Shown in pieces: positions 9,516 to 19,277 of a stretch of 64,000 nt of DNA. The notes beneath the pieces were generated by a model. It had not been told where the DNA came from. It did not search any database and saw nothing but the letters and a program-made list of their open reading frames with translations. Origin of the DNA: Candidatus Fokinia cryptica (GTDB lineage: Bacteria; Pseudomonadota; Alphaproteobacteria; Rickettsiales; Midichloriaceae). The stretch lies in assembly GCF_034359305.1 (NCBI RefSeq), contig NZ_CP110343.1, positions 21,823 through 85,822 on the forward strand, given 5' to 3'. The number at the start of each line of letters is the position of its first letter. Within the stretch, counting starts at the first letter, position 1. The position numbers were made by a program, and so were the translations under genes.

Positions 9516-11087
9516 TTATTCCACAAACTCAAGCTTACGTTGTACTCTCTCACGACCAAGTGCAGTAAGAATTTTCCATACCTCGGGACCAACTTCTCTT
9601 CCTATCAAGGTCTTTCTAAATACTTTAAAAAATTTCACCTTATCTAATCCAATTGCATCCTTCAATTCGTGCATGAACATCTTCGCTTTTTCCTCATCAA
9701 AGAAATCGTATTTCTGTATCAACGTTAAAGCTTTATCGGCAAATTCTTTACTCATGCAAAAACGTGATTCTATATTACCGTATAATGCTATCAACCATTC
9801 ATACACATCTGAAAACGTACTCACTTCTTCTCTTACAATTCTCCAAAACATATCATTGTCGCCTTCTGCTTTTTCAACTAAGGAATGACCCTGAATACTC
9901 TTTTCTATATTATTCTTTACACACACATCGTGATATTCTCGAAAGGCTCTTATAAAAATACTATTACTCATATTACGAAATAGAGCAGCGTTTAAAGATA
10001 TAAGATTGCTTTTATCATAGCAAACATTACTCTTATTATAGCATTCTATACCAAAATCATTGATCAATTCATTCAATGAATTAGAAACATCTATTGTCAT
10101 AGATGTATTGATCTTTGCTAAAAAACTATTGATCGCCATAGGATGAATTCCGTCTTCTCTGAGACCTTTAATATCAAACCCACCAAGACGTTTTGAGATT
10201 TCTGCATCATGTCCATAGAACAATGAAAGATGTGCAAAAATCGGTATATCCCTGATTTTTTTTCTATCATTAAAAGACTGAAAATCCTCTTGAGGCTTAT
10301 ATTTACTATCAATTTCTTTAAATTTTGCTAAGTTATCGCTTTGTTGCTTCAGTAAGCAGAATTTTCGATTCTTCAACATCACATCATCAGTAATACTTTC
10401 CTCTTCTCCTCTTTCCACAGCTCCTAATGCTTTGAATAATAGTATCTGAGAAGCAGTATTTGTAAGGTGATCCTCTCCTCTAATGATGTGAGTTACTCCA
10501 TAATCATAGTCATCAACAACTGATGCGAAATTGTACAACGGATGATGATCTGACGTCATTATTATTGGATCGCTCAAAGAATTACTAGGAACAGAAATTG
10601 CCCCCTTTATCTCATCCATCCAAGTAATTTCGATATCATTCGGAATCTTAAAACGAAAATAGCCTTTTCTACCCTCAGCCTCAAATTTTCTTCTTTGTTC
10701 GTCCGTTAAGTGAAGTGATTCTCTATCGTAGATTGGTGGCTTTTTCTCTATTAAGCTTTTTTCTTTTTTTGCCTGTAACTCGTCCTTAGTTTCATAACAC
10801 TTATACAAAAATCCTCCCTCGTATAACATCTGCACTACTTCCTGATACCTATTCCTTCTCGAAGTTTGAGTGAATTTATAATCCCAGTCGATACCAAGCC
10901 AAGATAAATCAGTCATTATTTGCTCGGTATAGCGCTCCTCCGAGCGAGTAGGATCTAAATCATCAACTCTTAATAACATATAACCTTTATGCGAACGCGC
11001 AAACAACCAAGTAATTAGTGCAGCACGTGCATTGCCAACGTGTATATAACCTGTTGGAGATGGTGCAAATCTTACAACTACTGCCAC
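9516..11087 (-). CDS. gltX: Glutamate--tRNA ligase with a large internal insertion
   Basis: GluRS charges tRNA(Glu), and in many Rickettsiales a second paralogue handles tRNA(Gln). The N-terminal class I signature RFAPSPTGYIHVGNARAA and the GEDHLTNT motif are intact. Between QILLFKALGAV and IPIFAHL, which are adjacent in ordinary GluRS, there is an extra polar segment of about 56 residues (bases 10248-10415). The KMSKS-type loop follows as EISKR, with Glu in place of the first Lys. I prefer the GTG at 11087, which begins VAVVVRFAPSP as is typical; a TTG at 11108 is the alternative (530 residues). The C-terminal anticodon-binding region is present. Confidence 0.93.
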   Translation of the reverse strand: MAVVVRFAPSPTGYIHVGNARAALITWLFARSHKGYMLLRVDDLDPTRSEERYTEQIMTDLSWLGIDWDYKFTQTSRRNRYQEVVQMLYEGGFLYKCYETKDELQAKKEKSLIEKKPPIYDRESLHLTDEQRRKFEAEGRKGYFRFKIPNDIEITWMDEIKGAISVPSNSLSDPIIMTSDHHPLYNFASVVDDYDYGVTHIIRGEDHLTNTASQILLFKALGAVERGEEESITDDVMLKNRKFCLLKQQSDNLAKFKEIDSKYKPQEDFQSFNDRKKIRDIPIFAHLSLFYGHDAEISKRLGGFDIKGLREDGIHPMAINSFLAKINTSMTIDVSNSLNELINDFGIECYNKSNVCYDKSNLISLNAALFRNMSNSIFIRAFREYHDVCVKNNIEKSIQGHSLVEKAEGDNDMFWRIVREEVSTFSDVYEWLIALYGNIESRFCMSKEFADKALTLIQKYDFFDEEKAKMFMHELKDAIGLDKVKFFKVFRKTLIGREVGPEVWKILTALGRERVQRKLEFVE

Positions 11088-11150
11088 TGAAAAAATAACC
11101 TCAAACAAAAAACTATCCGTCTATATAATATCACCATCATTTTTCATGTT

Positions 11151-12035
11151 CTATATCTTTTTTGCTAGAAATCTATTGCACCTCTGTAATATTCCAATTT
11201 CTTCCTGACAATTAATGACATCTAATTCTTTTCTCTTTTTTTTAAAGGTATTTTCTGTGATCATAAAAATAATATTTGTAGCATTCTCAAAAGCAGATAT
11301 TGGATCTTTTGTAACAATATGATTGCTTGAAAATAAAGCCATAAAAACATCGCCAAACCCACCAGGAATACGCATATCATGCATAGCAAAGTCATATGAT
11401 TTAGTAGTAATCAAAAAATACTCACTTCCATCAAACATAAGATTTGATAATTCATGACCAACATCATGTAAAATACTTTTTATTATGATTAATTTTCCGT
11501 TATTTTTACCCTTCATTCGCTTATATAAACACATAGCTACTTTCTTCGCATCTTCTATATTTCTTATTTTCATTTCTGAAAGAAGTTCTGCTTCAAATTG
11601 ATTAGGAGTGATCACATCGGCATACTTTAAAGCATTTTTCCTAAAAAAATTCACAACATCATCTTTCACAAATATTCCCCTTCCTATATCTCCCATTACT
11701 GGATCTATAAATATCGGTATTTCTAAAGAACATTGTGTGGATTTTTCTATCATTTCTAGCAAAGCATTTCCATTTGTTTCAGAACCAACGTAACCAGATA
11801 CAATAGCACTAATATTTTGCCAAAAGCCCATTTCCCACAAACCATTTAAAATAACATTCACATCTTCGTGAGGAATTATTCTACCAAACGCTTTACCGTA
11901 GCCAGTATGATTAGTGAAATATACTGTATGTACTATAACTGGCTCTAAAAAATATCTCTGAAAAATAAAGGTTGCAGCACTGTTGCCTGCATATCCATAA
12001 CAAACATGCGATTGAAATGATAATATCGTATGCAT
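11151..12035 (-). CDS. pdxY: Pyridoxal kinase
   Basis: PdxY phosphorylates pyridoxal (and related vitamers) to pyridoxal 5'-phosphate as a salvage step, useful to a bacterium that imports B6 from its host. The 294 residues begin with the family pattern ILSFQSHVCYGYAGNSAA and contain IDPVMGD near residue 112, ITPNQFEAELL near 145 and the ribokinase-type GGFGDVFMALF near 230, whose Asp is the catalytic base. Length is normal. It is the first gene of a minus-strand run with gltX and the pseudouridine synthase. Confidence 0.93.
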   Translation of the reverse strand: MHTILSFQSHVCYGYAGNSAATFIFQRYFLEPVIVHTVYFTNHTGYGKAFGRIIPHEDVNVILNGLWEMGFWQNISAIVSGYVGSETNGNALLEMIEKSTQCSLEIPIFIDPVMGDIGRGIFVKDDVVNFFRKNALKYADVITPNQFEAELLSEMKIRNIEDAKKVAMCLYKRMKGKNNGKLIIIKSILHDVGHELSNLMFDGSEYFLITTKSYDFAMHDMRIPGGFGDVFMALFSSNHIVTKDPISAFENATNIIFMITENTFKKKRKELDVINCQEEIGILQRCNRFLAKKI

Positions 12036-12105
12036 CTATTTAATTTAAATTTTTGTAAAAAATAGTATAGTTTGCGTCGTCCACAATTAGTTAATAGAAA
12101 AAACA

Positions 12106-13254
12106 ATGAATAGAGCATTTCAATTAATTTTCTTTGCCATAATAGTCCTCATAATATTGGATGATGGTAAATACATGTCAATGCATGTCAAAGAGATACT
12201 ATACACAATTAGTGTAAACGCGAAAGAAATAATATTATTCATATTACCATTCGGAATAATTACTCTCTTTGCCAAAAATACTGCTAAAATAGGTATGAAT
12301 ATGACGAAAATCGCAGCTATTGCGATAATTGGTATTGTACTGTCTAATACATTTGGAACCCTTTCAGCATATGCATTCAAAAGCATGATAAATAAAACAT
12401 TCTCAGTGACTACACACGCTGATAATCCCGAGAAATTGAATGCTCTTTATCGCATGAAATTGCCTCAATCTATTCCAGCTCATCTCACAATAGTACTAGG
12501 TATTGCTATCGGAATAGCAGTAAAAAAAATAAATAATAGCAAGCTATTAGAAGGATTAGAAACTGTTTTGAAATACTTCTTCAGATTCATAAGGCTTATG
12601 ATACCGCTTTATGTAATAGGAGGGGTATCTAAACTACAACATGATGGACTGATATCCATGTTGTCAGAAAATTTTCAGGATGTAATAGTACTCTTACTAG
12701 TTGCATATGCTATCTACTTATTTATGGTGGGATTCATATGTTTCCAAAGTCTTGACGAGATGTATGAATTTATGGGTAAAGTAATACCAATTGCGCTATT
12801 AGGAGGAGTAAGTATGTGTAGTATGATAACACTACCAATGCTACTTCAAACTCTTAAAAAGAAATACAATACCAATGAAATTACTGAAATAGCAGCTCCA
12901 ATAAGCATCAATAATCATTTAATAGGAGACTGTATTACAATACCAATCATTAGTTTTATAGTTGGAAAAATGTATGGATTTCCTGCTATAGATATTTACT
13001 CATATATTATTTTTACCGTCTATTTCGTAATAGCTAAATTCTCAATATTAGCAATACCTGGTGGTGGAATTATTGTGATGCTACCAATTCTTCAGCATTG
13101 TTTCGGGTATGGAGAGAGAGAGCTTGCAACTATTACGGCATTATACATACTGTTGGATTTTCTCATTACTTTCGTTAACGTACTTGCCAATGCAATGTTT
13201 ATGGTACTTCTGAATAGAGTTGTCATAAGAGTAAACTATAAAGTATTACGATGA
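12106..13254 (+). CDS. SDF-family dicarboxylate/amino acid:cation symporter, copy 2
   Basis: A 382-residue multi-helix membrane protein, a divergent paralogue of the one at 4580-5788. Shared features include HLIGDCITIP (HMIGDAIFIP in copy 1), the IPGGGIIVMLPIL loop and the last helix LDFLITFVNVLANAMF. It lacks the canonical NMDGT motif and the TM8 arginine, like copy 1, so the pair probably belongs to one divergent subfamily. Start is the ATG at 12106; the end overlaps dnaQ by four bases (ATGA), implying translational coupling. Confidence 0.85.
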   Translation: MNRAFQLIFFAIIVLIILDDGKYMSMHVKEILYTISVNAKEIILFILPFGIITLFAKNTAKIGMNMTKIAAIAIIGIVLSNTFGTLSAYAFKSMINKTFSVTTHADNPEKLNALYRMKLPQSIPAHLTIVLGIAIGIAVKKINNSKLLEGLETVLKYFFRFIRLMIPLYVIGGVSKLQHDGLISMLSENFQDVIVLLLVAYAIYLFMVGFICFQSLDEMYEFMGKVIPIALLGGVSMCSMITLPMLLQTLKKKYNTNEITEIAAPISINNHLIGDCITIPIISFIVGKMYGFPAIDIYSYIIFTVYFVIAKFSILAIPGGGIIVMLPILQHCFGYGERELATITALYILLDFLITFVNVLANAMFMVLLNRVVIRVNYKVLR

Positions 13255-13907
13255 GGGAAATAGTATTAGATCTCGAAACTTCTGGTCTGAATCCGGAAAA
13301 GGGCGACAAAATAATAGAAATTGCATGTATAGAAGTTCTAGATCGTAAAACAATTGGAGAGTCTTTCCATACGTATGTAAATCCGAATGTTACTATATCA
13401 GAAGAGGCTTTTAAAATTCATGGTATTTCAGCTGAATTTCTAAAAAAATACAGCGACTTCTCAAAGATAGTAGATGAATTTTTAGCTTTTATAGGAAATT
13501 CTGTACTGATAATACACAATGCGAAATTTGATATTAAATTTTTAAATCACGAGCTTGGGCAAATACCAAATAAAAGACTTATATCTAATAAAGTAATAGA
13601 TACACTTCAAATAGCACGAGAAAAGTATCCTGGTGCACAAAACTCATTAGATGCTTTATGTAGAAGATTTTCTATATCATTAAATCAAAGAGAGAAGCAT
13701 GGAGCTCTTATAGATGTCAACCTTTTAGCTCGTGTCTTCATGAATATGATGGCACCAACTCAAAATGAGATCTTACTGACTAGAACAATTCATACAGAAA
13801 TACAAAAAGTACGAGACATATCAAAGATTCCTCTCTCAAAGGAAGAAAAACAAAAACATATCAATCTGATAGAGACGCTCGATTTAAATCTTTGGAAAAG
13901 AAAATAA
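13251..13907 (+). CDS. dnaQ: DNA polymerase III epsilon subunit (3'-5' exonuclease)
   Basis: The proofreading exonuclease of the replicative polymerase. The DEDDh motifs are visible: Exo I LDLETSGLNP with Asp7 and Glu9, Exo II HNAKFDIKFLNHE near residue 87, and Exo III HGALIDVNLLARVF near 145. The 218-residue length fits the family, with a short C-terminal tail that would bind the alpha subunit. The start codon overlaps the stop of the preceding symporter gene, an unrelated partner that probably reflects genome compaction. Confidence 0.94.
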   Translation: MREIVLDLETSGLNPEKGDKIIEIACIEVLDRKTIGESFHTYVNPNVTISEEAFKIHGISAEFLKKYSDFSKIVDEFLAFIGNSVLIIHNAKFDIKFLNHELGQIPNKRLISNKVIDTLQIAREKYPGAQNSLDALCRRFSISLNQREKHGALIDVNLLARVFMNMMAPTQNEILLTRTIHTEIQKVRDISKIPLSKEEKQKHINLIETLDLNLWKRK

Positions 13908-13925
13908 TCTTAATATTAATATTCT

Positions 13926-15716
13926 ATGAAAAACTTTCTATCTTCATTTAGAAGTAAGATGCTACATCACAATATTGATTGTGCAATTATTACAAATAAA
14001 AAAGAAGACGTATTTTCTTCTCCAAAGAGCAATATTTTTCCAAATGTCGTATCACACACCATAAACTTTCAGTCTTCAAATTATATTTTTCTTCTCACGC
14101 ACAAACATCTTACTATAATGGTAGATGGACGATATACATCGTATGCAGAAAGAGACTTCAAGCTTCAACAACCAATACACTTGCAAGAAAGTATTACAAT
14201 ACTCAACGTAACAACGCGCTCTTTCTTAGAAACACTAAATTCTTTATTATCTAACGAAAAAGCTAAAGTATGGTACGATGATAACAATACAACAATAAGT
14301 GAGCTTTTTCTTTACCAGAAATTCTCTAAATTCGACTTTATAGCTATACCAGATGATATATTATGTGCTTTTGAACATAAGAATCAGTTTAAGCAAAATA
14401 TAATTTTTTTAGACAAGAAGACGAATGCTAGAATAGAACAAATACGAGATAAGAAAAATGCTAAACTTATATCATCAATAGAATCTGTCTCATGGCTTCT
14501 TGGGATCAGAGATATTGAAAATGGCTATAGCATTGCATTTAATGGAATGCTGCTAATAATGCCATCTATATATAATCAAAAAGATATCCTCTTTCAAAAC
14601 GAATATGCAAATAGCGTATCGAATATTTCGTATGACGTGGTGCATATCTCAGAATTACAAAAAAATGTTGTAAACTTAGCAAACAATAACATCAAAATAG
14701 AAATAGAACATTGGTCTTTTCCTGCTAATCTTTATAATAAGCTTATTGCAACAACTTTTGAATATGCGCATTCTGAAACATTCATAAATAGTATCGATCT
14801 TTCAAAAAAATTAAGAGCAATAAAAACTCCGGAAGAACTAGAAAATATGAAAGTAGCTCACAAAAATGACGCTATTGCATTTGATAAATTTTTTGAATTC
14901 ATCAACAATTTTAAAGGTACTAATTCTACCATTGAAGAAGATTTTTCTGATGCTTTACATAGATATAAAGCTGAACAACAAAATTATATCAAAGAAAGCT
15001 TTTCAACAATCTCAGCACTTAATGAAAATGCCGCACTACCTCATTACAATTATAAATTCTCCTTACAAAAACCTTCACTTCATACATATTGTAATAATTC
15101 ATATAATCTATATCTCATAGATGCAGGCTCTCAATATACACATGGCACTACAGATGTTACACGTACTATATTGTTAAGATCTGCTCATGGAAAATTCTCA
15201 AAAAACGATTTGATAGAAATAAAAAAGCATTTTACCGTTGTACTAAAATCTCATATTATGCTTGCAAGTGCTATTTTCCCAGAATGGACAACTGGAGCAC
15301 AATTAGATTCATTAGCACGCTACAACATATGGCAACAACATCTAGATTATCAACATTCCACCGGTCATGGAGTTGGATTTGCTTTAAATGTACACGAAGG
15401 ACCATACTATATATCTCAAAATTGTAATGAAGCAATTGTCGAGAATGTAGTTTTATCGATAGAGCCTGCATTATACTTCACACAAAAATATGGAATCAGA
15501 ATAGAAAATCTTTACTATGTGAAAAGATGTTCATCTCTATCTCCAATTGAAAGAAGCATGCTAAAGGAACAATTACACAGCTCTTATATGTGTTTCATTC
15601 CGCTTACTATAATACCATTCGACTCAAATCTTATAGAATATTCTATGCTTCACAAGGATGAAATAGCATGGCTTGAAAGATATAATCGATTTATCAATTT
15701 GATGAAAATCACTTAA
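13926..15716 (+). CDS. pepP: Xaa-Pro aminopeptidase, M24B family long form
   Basis: This metallopeptidase removes N-terminal residues preceding proline, useful for using imported peptides. The 596 residues are typical of the long form with two creatinase-like N-terminal domains, the pita-bread catalytic domain and a C-terminal extension. Metal ligands are recognisable in YLIDAGSQYTHGTTDVTRTI (two Asp), STGHGVGFALNVHEGP (His), LSIEPALY (Glu) and GIRIENLYYV (Glu). Eight bases at the 3' end overlap the convergent sspB gene. Confidence 0.92.
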   Translation: MKNFLSSFRSKMLHHNIDCAIITNKKEDVFSSPKSNIFPNVVSHTINFQSSNYIFLLTHKHLTIMVDGRYTSYAERDFKLQQPIHLQESITILNVTTRSFLETLNSLLSNEKAKVWYDDNNTTISELFLYQKFSKFDFIAIPDDILCAFEHKNQFKQNIIFLDKKTNARIEQIRDKKNAKLISSIESVSWLLGIRDIENGYSIAFNGMLLIMPSIYNQKDILFQNEYANSVSNISYDVVHISELQKNVVNLANNNIKIEIEHWSFPANLYNKLIATTFEYAHSETFINSIDLSKKLRAIKTPEELENMKVAHKNDAIAFDKFFEFINNFKGTNSTIEEDFSDALHRYKAEQQNYIKESFSTISALNENAALPHYNYKFSLQKPSLHTYCNNSYNLYLIDAGSQYTHGTTDVTRTILLRSAHGKFSKNDLIEIKKHFTVVLKSHIMLASAIFPEWTTGAQLDSLARYNIWQQHLDYQHSTGHGVGFALNVHEGPYYISQNCNEAIVENVVLSIEPALYFTQKYGIRIENLYYVKRCSSLSPIERSMLKEQLHSSYMCFIPLTIIPFDSNLIEYSMLHKDEIAWLERYNRFINLMKIT

Positions 15717-16185
15717 TTTTTCCAAAAATATTCCTTGCATCCAATACGGCAACTCCATCACTATCAATAAATTCATTTAAAGAAGTTAGATCGATGTTAC
15801 TTTGGTAATTAGCGGGTCTTTTATCAGCACTTCTGAGTGCTTCAAAATCAATACTAATACCAGCAACTACATCTTCAAATTGCTTCAAAGCTGCCAACGG
15901 TATGGTGACGTGCTCTGTCAATTCGTCAAATGATGCGGTAACAGAAAATTTTTCATGAGAGGCCTTAAAATCCTGGCATGGATGTTGCAATGTAATCTTT
16001 AATTCGTATGGATATCTCTCCTTCAGAACAGGTGGCACTTCAACACCATGATGATGAATATCACATGTAATGTTAATACAAAAGTGCAAGACATCCTCTT
16101 TGTTTTCTATCATTTTTAATACATCAGTAATCATAAGACGTACTATGCTAGGATATAACTTACCATACTCAAATTTTTTTTTCAT
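15709..16185 (-). CDS. sspB: SspB-family ClpXP adaptor
   Basis: SspB tethers ssrA-tagged and other substrates to ClpX for degradation by ClpXP. The 158-residue sequence resembles the alphaproteobacterial SspB form: HFCINITCDIHHHGVEVPP, RYPYELKITLQH, then FSVTASFDELTEHVTIPLAAL and SIDFE. The C-terminal tail ends with VAVLDARNIFGKIK, which resembles the short ClpX-binding peptide of the family after a flexible linker. The proteolytic partner clpP is in this window at 18547. It is transcribed away from comF across a 108-base gap. Confidence 0.85.
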   Translation of the reverse strand: MKKKFEYGKLYPSIVRLMITDVLKMIENKEDVLHFCINITCDIHHHGVEVPPVLKERYPYELKITLQHPCQDFKASHEKFSVTASFDELTEHVTIPLAALKQFEDVVAGISIDFEALRSADKRPANYQSNIDLTSLNEFIDSDGVAVLDARNIFGKIK

Positions 16186-16293
16186 TATCTCTCTTTTTTA
16201 CAATATACATATATGATAAGCATAAAAAGCTCAACATTTCAATTTATCTTATACATTCATCACACTTTAATTAGTATTTAAGTTTTGGATTTT

Positions 16294-17073
16294 ATGATAT
16301 CAACTAAAAAAATATTTCATTTAATATTAAGATTAATACGTTTCCTTTTAACCTTCATAAGTCCACCTTCATGCATATGCTGTAAAAGTGAGGTGCTAGA
16401 TTACGATACTTTATGTGCTAATTGTTGGAATGATATCTATTTTATATGGAACTCACACTGTAAGTACTGTGGAGAAATAATAGAATATAATAGCCCTTTT
16501 TATTGTTTATGCGAGAAACAATATTTGATGCATGATAAAGAGGCATTTATACCTTTTGAAGAGTTATATGAGCGCAGAGAACAGTATACAATAATATGTC
16601 TCACTCTATATACTCATATCGTAATCAATTTAATGATATCATTTAAGAATAATGCTCAATACTTTATCCATATCTTACTTTCCAAAATATTCCTTATACA
16701 TAGAGAAAAATTTGAAATGACTTCATTAGTAGTACCAATACCAATGCATGATAGTGCTGTTCGCAGAAGAGGATACAATCATACTGCTATAATGGCTAAA
16801 AACATCAGTACTTCTATCAAGAAACCGTACTTACATAACATTCTTATAAAACAATATAATAAAATACAAAAAACCCTATCGGAAAAAGATAGAGTGAAAA
16901 ACGTAAAAAGTGCTTTTACAATAAACAGGAAATTATTACATCAAATAAAGAATGAGCACATATTACTAGTAGATGACGTAATGACAACTGGTGCTACAAT
17001 GCAACAATGTACAAGCTTATTATTAAACAATGGTGCTTCTTTTGTCACAATCTTATCATTTGCAAAAACATAA
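16294..17073 (+). CDS. comF: ComF-family phosphoribosyltransferase-like protein
   Basis: ComF/GntX-type proteins couple a small N-terminal zinc-ribbon to a phosphoribosyltransferase fold; in competent bacteria they help DNA uptake, elsewhere the role is unclear. Cys pairs (CICC near residue 27, CANC near 40 and CKYC near 54) form the zinc site. VPIPMHDSAVRRRGYNHT and the PRPP-binding loop ILLVDDVMTTGATM identify the catalytic domain. The ATG at 16294 is used (259 residues); a TTG nine bases upstream is possible. The gap to mnmE is 19 bases. Confidence 0.9.
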   Translation: MISTKKIFHLILRLIRFLLTFISPPSCICCKSEVLDYDTLCANCWNDIYFIWNSHCKYCGEIIEYNSPFYCLCEKQYLMHDKEAFIPFEELYERREQYTIICLTLYTHIVINLMISFKNNAQYFIHILLSKIFLIHREKFEMTSLVVPIPMHDSAVRRRGYNHTAIMAKNISTSIKKPYLHNILIKQYNKIQKTLSEKDRVKNVKSAFTINRKLLHQIKNEHILLVDDVMTTGATMQQCTSLLLNNGASFVTILSFAKT

Positions 17074-17092
17074 TAATTCATAACTTCATAAT

Positions 17093-18484
17093 ATGGATAG
17101 TACAATTTACGCTCTCTCTACTCCATTTGGTAAATCAGGTGTCGCCATCATCAGAATCACAGGAAGTCGTGCTATAGATGCTGCACAATTGCTCAAATGC
17201 ACTACACATTCGAGAGATAGAACACTTTTTCGGACAAAACTTTTCTCACCCTCTGATGGTACTCAACTCGATGACTGCATGTATGTATATTTTCGAGCTC
17301 CTAATACATTTACAGGGGAAGATATAGTAGAATTGCACACACATGGTAGTATTGCCGTTATAAACGGAATACTTGAAGAATTAGAAAAAATACCTTTTTT
17401 AAGGAAAGCAGAAAGAGGTGAATTCACAAAACTTGCTTTCAAAAATGGCAAAATGTCACTATCAGACGTAGAAGCATTATCCGAACTACTGCAAGCTGAG
17501 ACTAGTATGCAACGACGTGCAATACTGGCGCAAATGTCAGGAAAATTACATAAAACATATAAACGATGGCGAACTACTGTCGTAGAATGCATGTATAAAA
17601 TGGAAGCATTAATAGATTTTTCATCAGATGAAGTACCAGAAAATGAGTTGCATTACGTTGAGCGCATAATTTTAGAGCTACAAAATGACATGCAAGAACA
17701 TTACACGCATAGCAATAAATGCCGCACTATATTCGAAGGAATTAAAGTACTTATTATTGGCTCACCGAACGTTGGTAAATCTTCTATTATTAATCTTATT
17801 ACCAACGAGGAAGTAGCTATAGTTTCTGAGATTCCAGGGACTACCAGAGATATAATTTCCGTATCTAAAGAAATTAATGGTATAAAATACACATTTTACG
17901 ATACTGCAGGATTTCGAGAAAATAGTTCAGATACTATTGAAAAGCTCGGAATGCACCGTGCAATAGAATATTCTACATCAGTTCACATAATACTTATTGT
18001 GATAGATGCAACTACTAATATTGAAGAACAGTATCAACAGATAGAATCTAAGATACCTCTAGAAAATATAGAATTCTTACAAAAAGTGTTGCTTCTATAT
18101 AATAAAAGCGATATATCAACTACACAAGAATGTAATATAGATATAATAAAGGCGATAAAAACTCGTATAAAGGATCACATTGAAGTACACTTCATCATTT
18201 TTTCCGCTAAGACAGCAACAGGATTATCTGAATTAATAAATGCACTGGAAAAAACATATATTGAGTACGACGATCTTACTCTTACGAGCAATCTTCGTCA
18301 GCTAGACGTTATAAAACACACTCTTGTAAAAATAAAAGAATACATCAATCTTCCAGTAACATACATCGACATAAAGGCACACCTAATAAGAGAAGTTGCA
18401 AAATCCCTCGAACTACTAATAGGTGAAGTGGATATAGAGGAGATATTAGACAACATATTTCACAATTTTTGTATAGGAAAATAG
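17093..18484 (+). CDS. mnmE: tRNA modification GTPase MnmE
   Basis: MnmE together with MnmG installs the 5-carboxymethylaminomethyl group at wobble U34 of several tRNAs. The 463-residue protein has the N-terminal folate-binding domain, a helical domain, an inserted G domain with GSPNVGKSSIINLI (about residues 222-235), DTAGFRE and NKSD motifs, and the C-terminal CIGK ending that contains the essential cysteine. Length is normal. It is convergent with clpP across 62 bases without an obvious hairpin terminator. Confidence 0.96.
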   Translation: MDSTIYALSTPFGKSGVAIIRITGSRAIDAAQLLKCTTHSRDRTLFRTKLFSPSDGTQLDDCMYVYFRAPNTFTGEDIVELHTHGSIAVINGILEELEKIPFLRKAERGEFTKLAFKNGKMSLSDVEALSELLQAETSMQRRAILAQMSGKLHKTYKRWRTTVVECMYKMEALIDFSSDEVPENELHYVERIILELQNDMQEHYTHSNKCRTIFEGIKVLIIGSPNVGKSSIINLITNEEVAIVSEIPGTTRDIISVSKEINGIKYTFYDTAGFRENSSDTIEKLGMHRAIEYSTSVHIILIVIDATTNIEEQYQQIESKIPLENIEFLQKVLLLYNKSDISTTQECNIDIIKAIKTRIKDHIEVHFIIFSAKTATGLSELINALEKTYIEYDDLTLTSNLRQLDVIKHTLVKIKEYINLPVTYIDIKAHLIREVAKSLELLIGEVDIEEILDNIFHNFCIGK

Positions 18485-18546
18485 CACCATGATAGAAATT
18501 TAAAGATTCTACCACTTGCTTTTCACAAAAATATTAAAGAAAAAAC

Positions 18547-19149
18547 CTAAGAAAGAAGACCACTCTTACTCTCTAGTACTTTATCTACTATACGAAATTT
18601 CATAGCTTCATCTGCAGACATAAAATTATCTCTCTCCATGGCATTAAACAAAACCTTTTCGCTATGTCCTGTATGTTTGGAATATAACTGAATCAGCATC
18701 TTTTTTACCTTCGCCATTTCAGCAGCATGAATCTGTATATCGGTAGCCTGCCCTCTATACCCTCCTAATGGCTGATGTATCATCACTCTAGAATTTTTCA
18801 ATGCATACCGTTTTCCAGGAGCTCCTCCAGCTAATAACATTGAGCCCATAGAACAGGCCTGCCCTATGCATACTGTCATTACATCTGATGTGATGAATTG
18901 CATTGTATCATATATAGCCATACCTGCTGTTATAACTCCACCAGGTGAGTTAATATACATTGATATAGGTTTATCCGAAGCTTCGGACTCTAAAAATAAT
19001 AGCTGAGCCACTATAACAGAAGCCATATTATCTTCAATTTGTCCATTAACAAACACAACTCTATCTCTCAGTAATCTTGAATAAATGTCAAAAGCTCTCT
19101 CACTTCTGCCAGATTTTTCTATGACAATTGGTACAAGAGTGTTTTCCAT
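18547..19149 (-). CDS. clpP: ATP-dependent Clp protease proteolytic subunit
   Basis: ClpP forms the tetradecameric serine-protease chamber that works with ClpX or ClpA. The 200 residues contain the catalytic Ser in [14 protein letters not shown] near residue 98, the His in [10 protein letters not shown] near 123 and an Asp further on. The clpX gene that commonly follows clpP is not here, and the downstream neighbour is convergent. The SspB adaptor encoded at 15709 would feed the same protease. Confidence 0.97.
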   Translation of the reverse strand: MENTLVPIVIEKSGRSERAFDIYSRLLRDRVVFVNGQIEDNMASVIVAQLLFLESEASDKPISMYINSPGGVITAGMAIYDTMQFITSDVMTVCIGQACSMGSMLLAGGAPGKRYALKNSRVMIHQPLGGYRGQATDIQIHAAEMAKVKKMLIQLYSKHTGHSEKVLFNAMERDNFMSADEAMKFRIVDKVLESKSGLLS

Positions 19150-19277
19150 ACTAAATATGCAATTTTTCTAAATATCTTAGAGATTAACTAAAAACGCACT
19201 ATGACACAATACAAGATCAACAAACATACTATAAATTGCCATTCAGACTAAAAATATAGAATAATATAAAACAATAA

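Noticed and set aside
9516-11087. Apparent absence of the KMSKS motif in GluRS
   Set aside because: The loop is present as EISKR after the inserted segment; the insertion only moves it.
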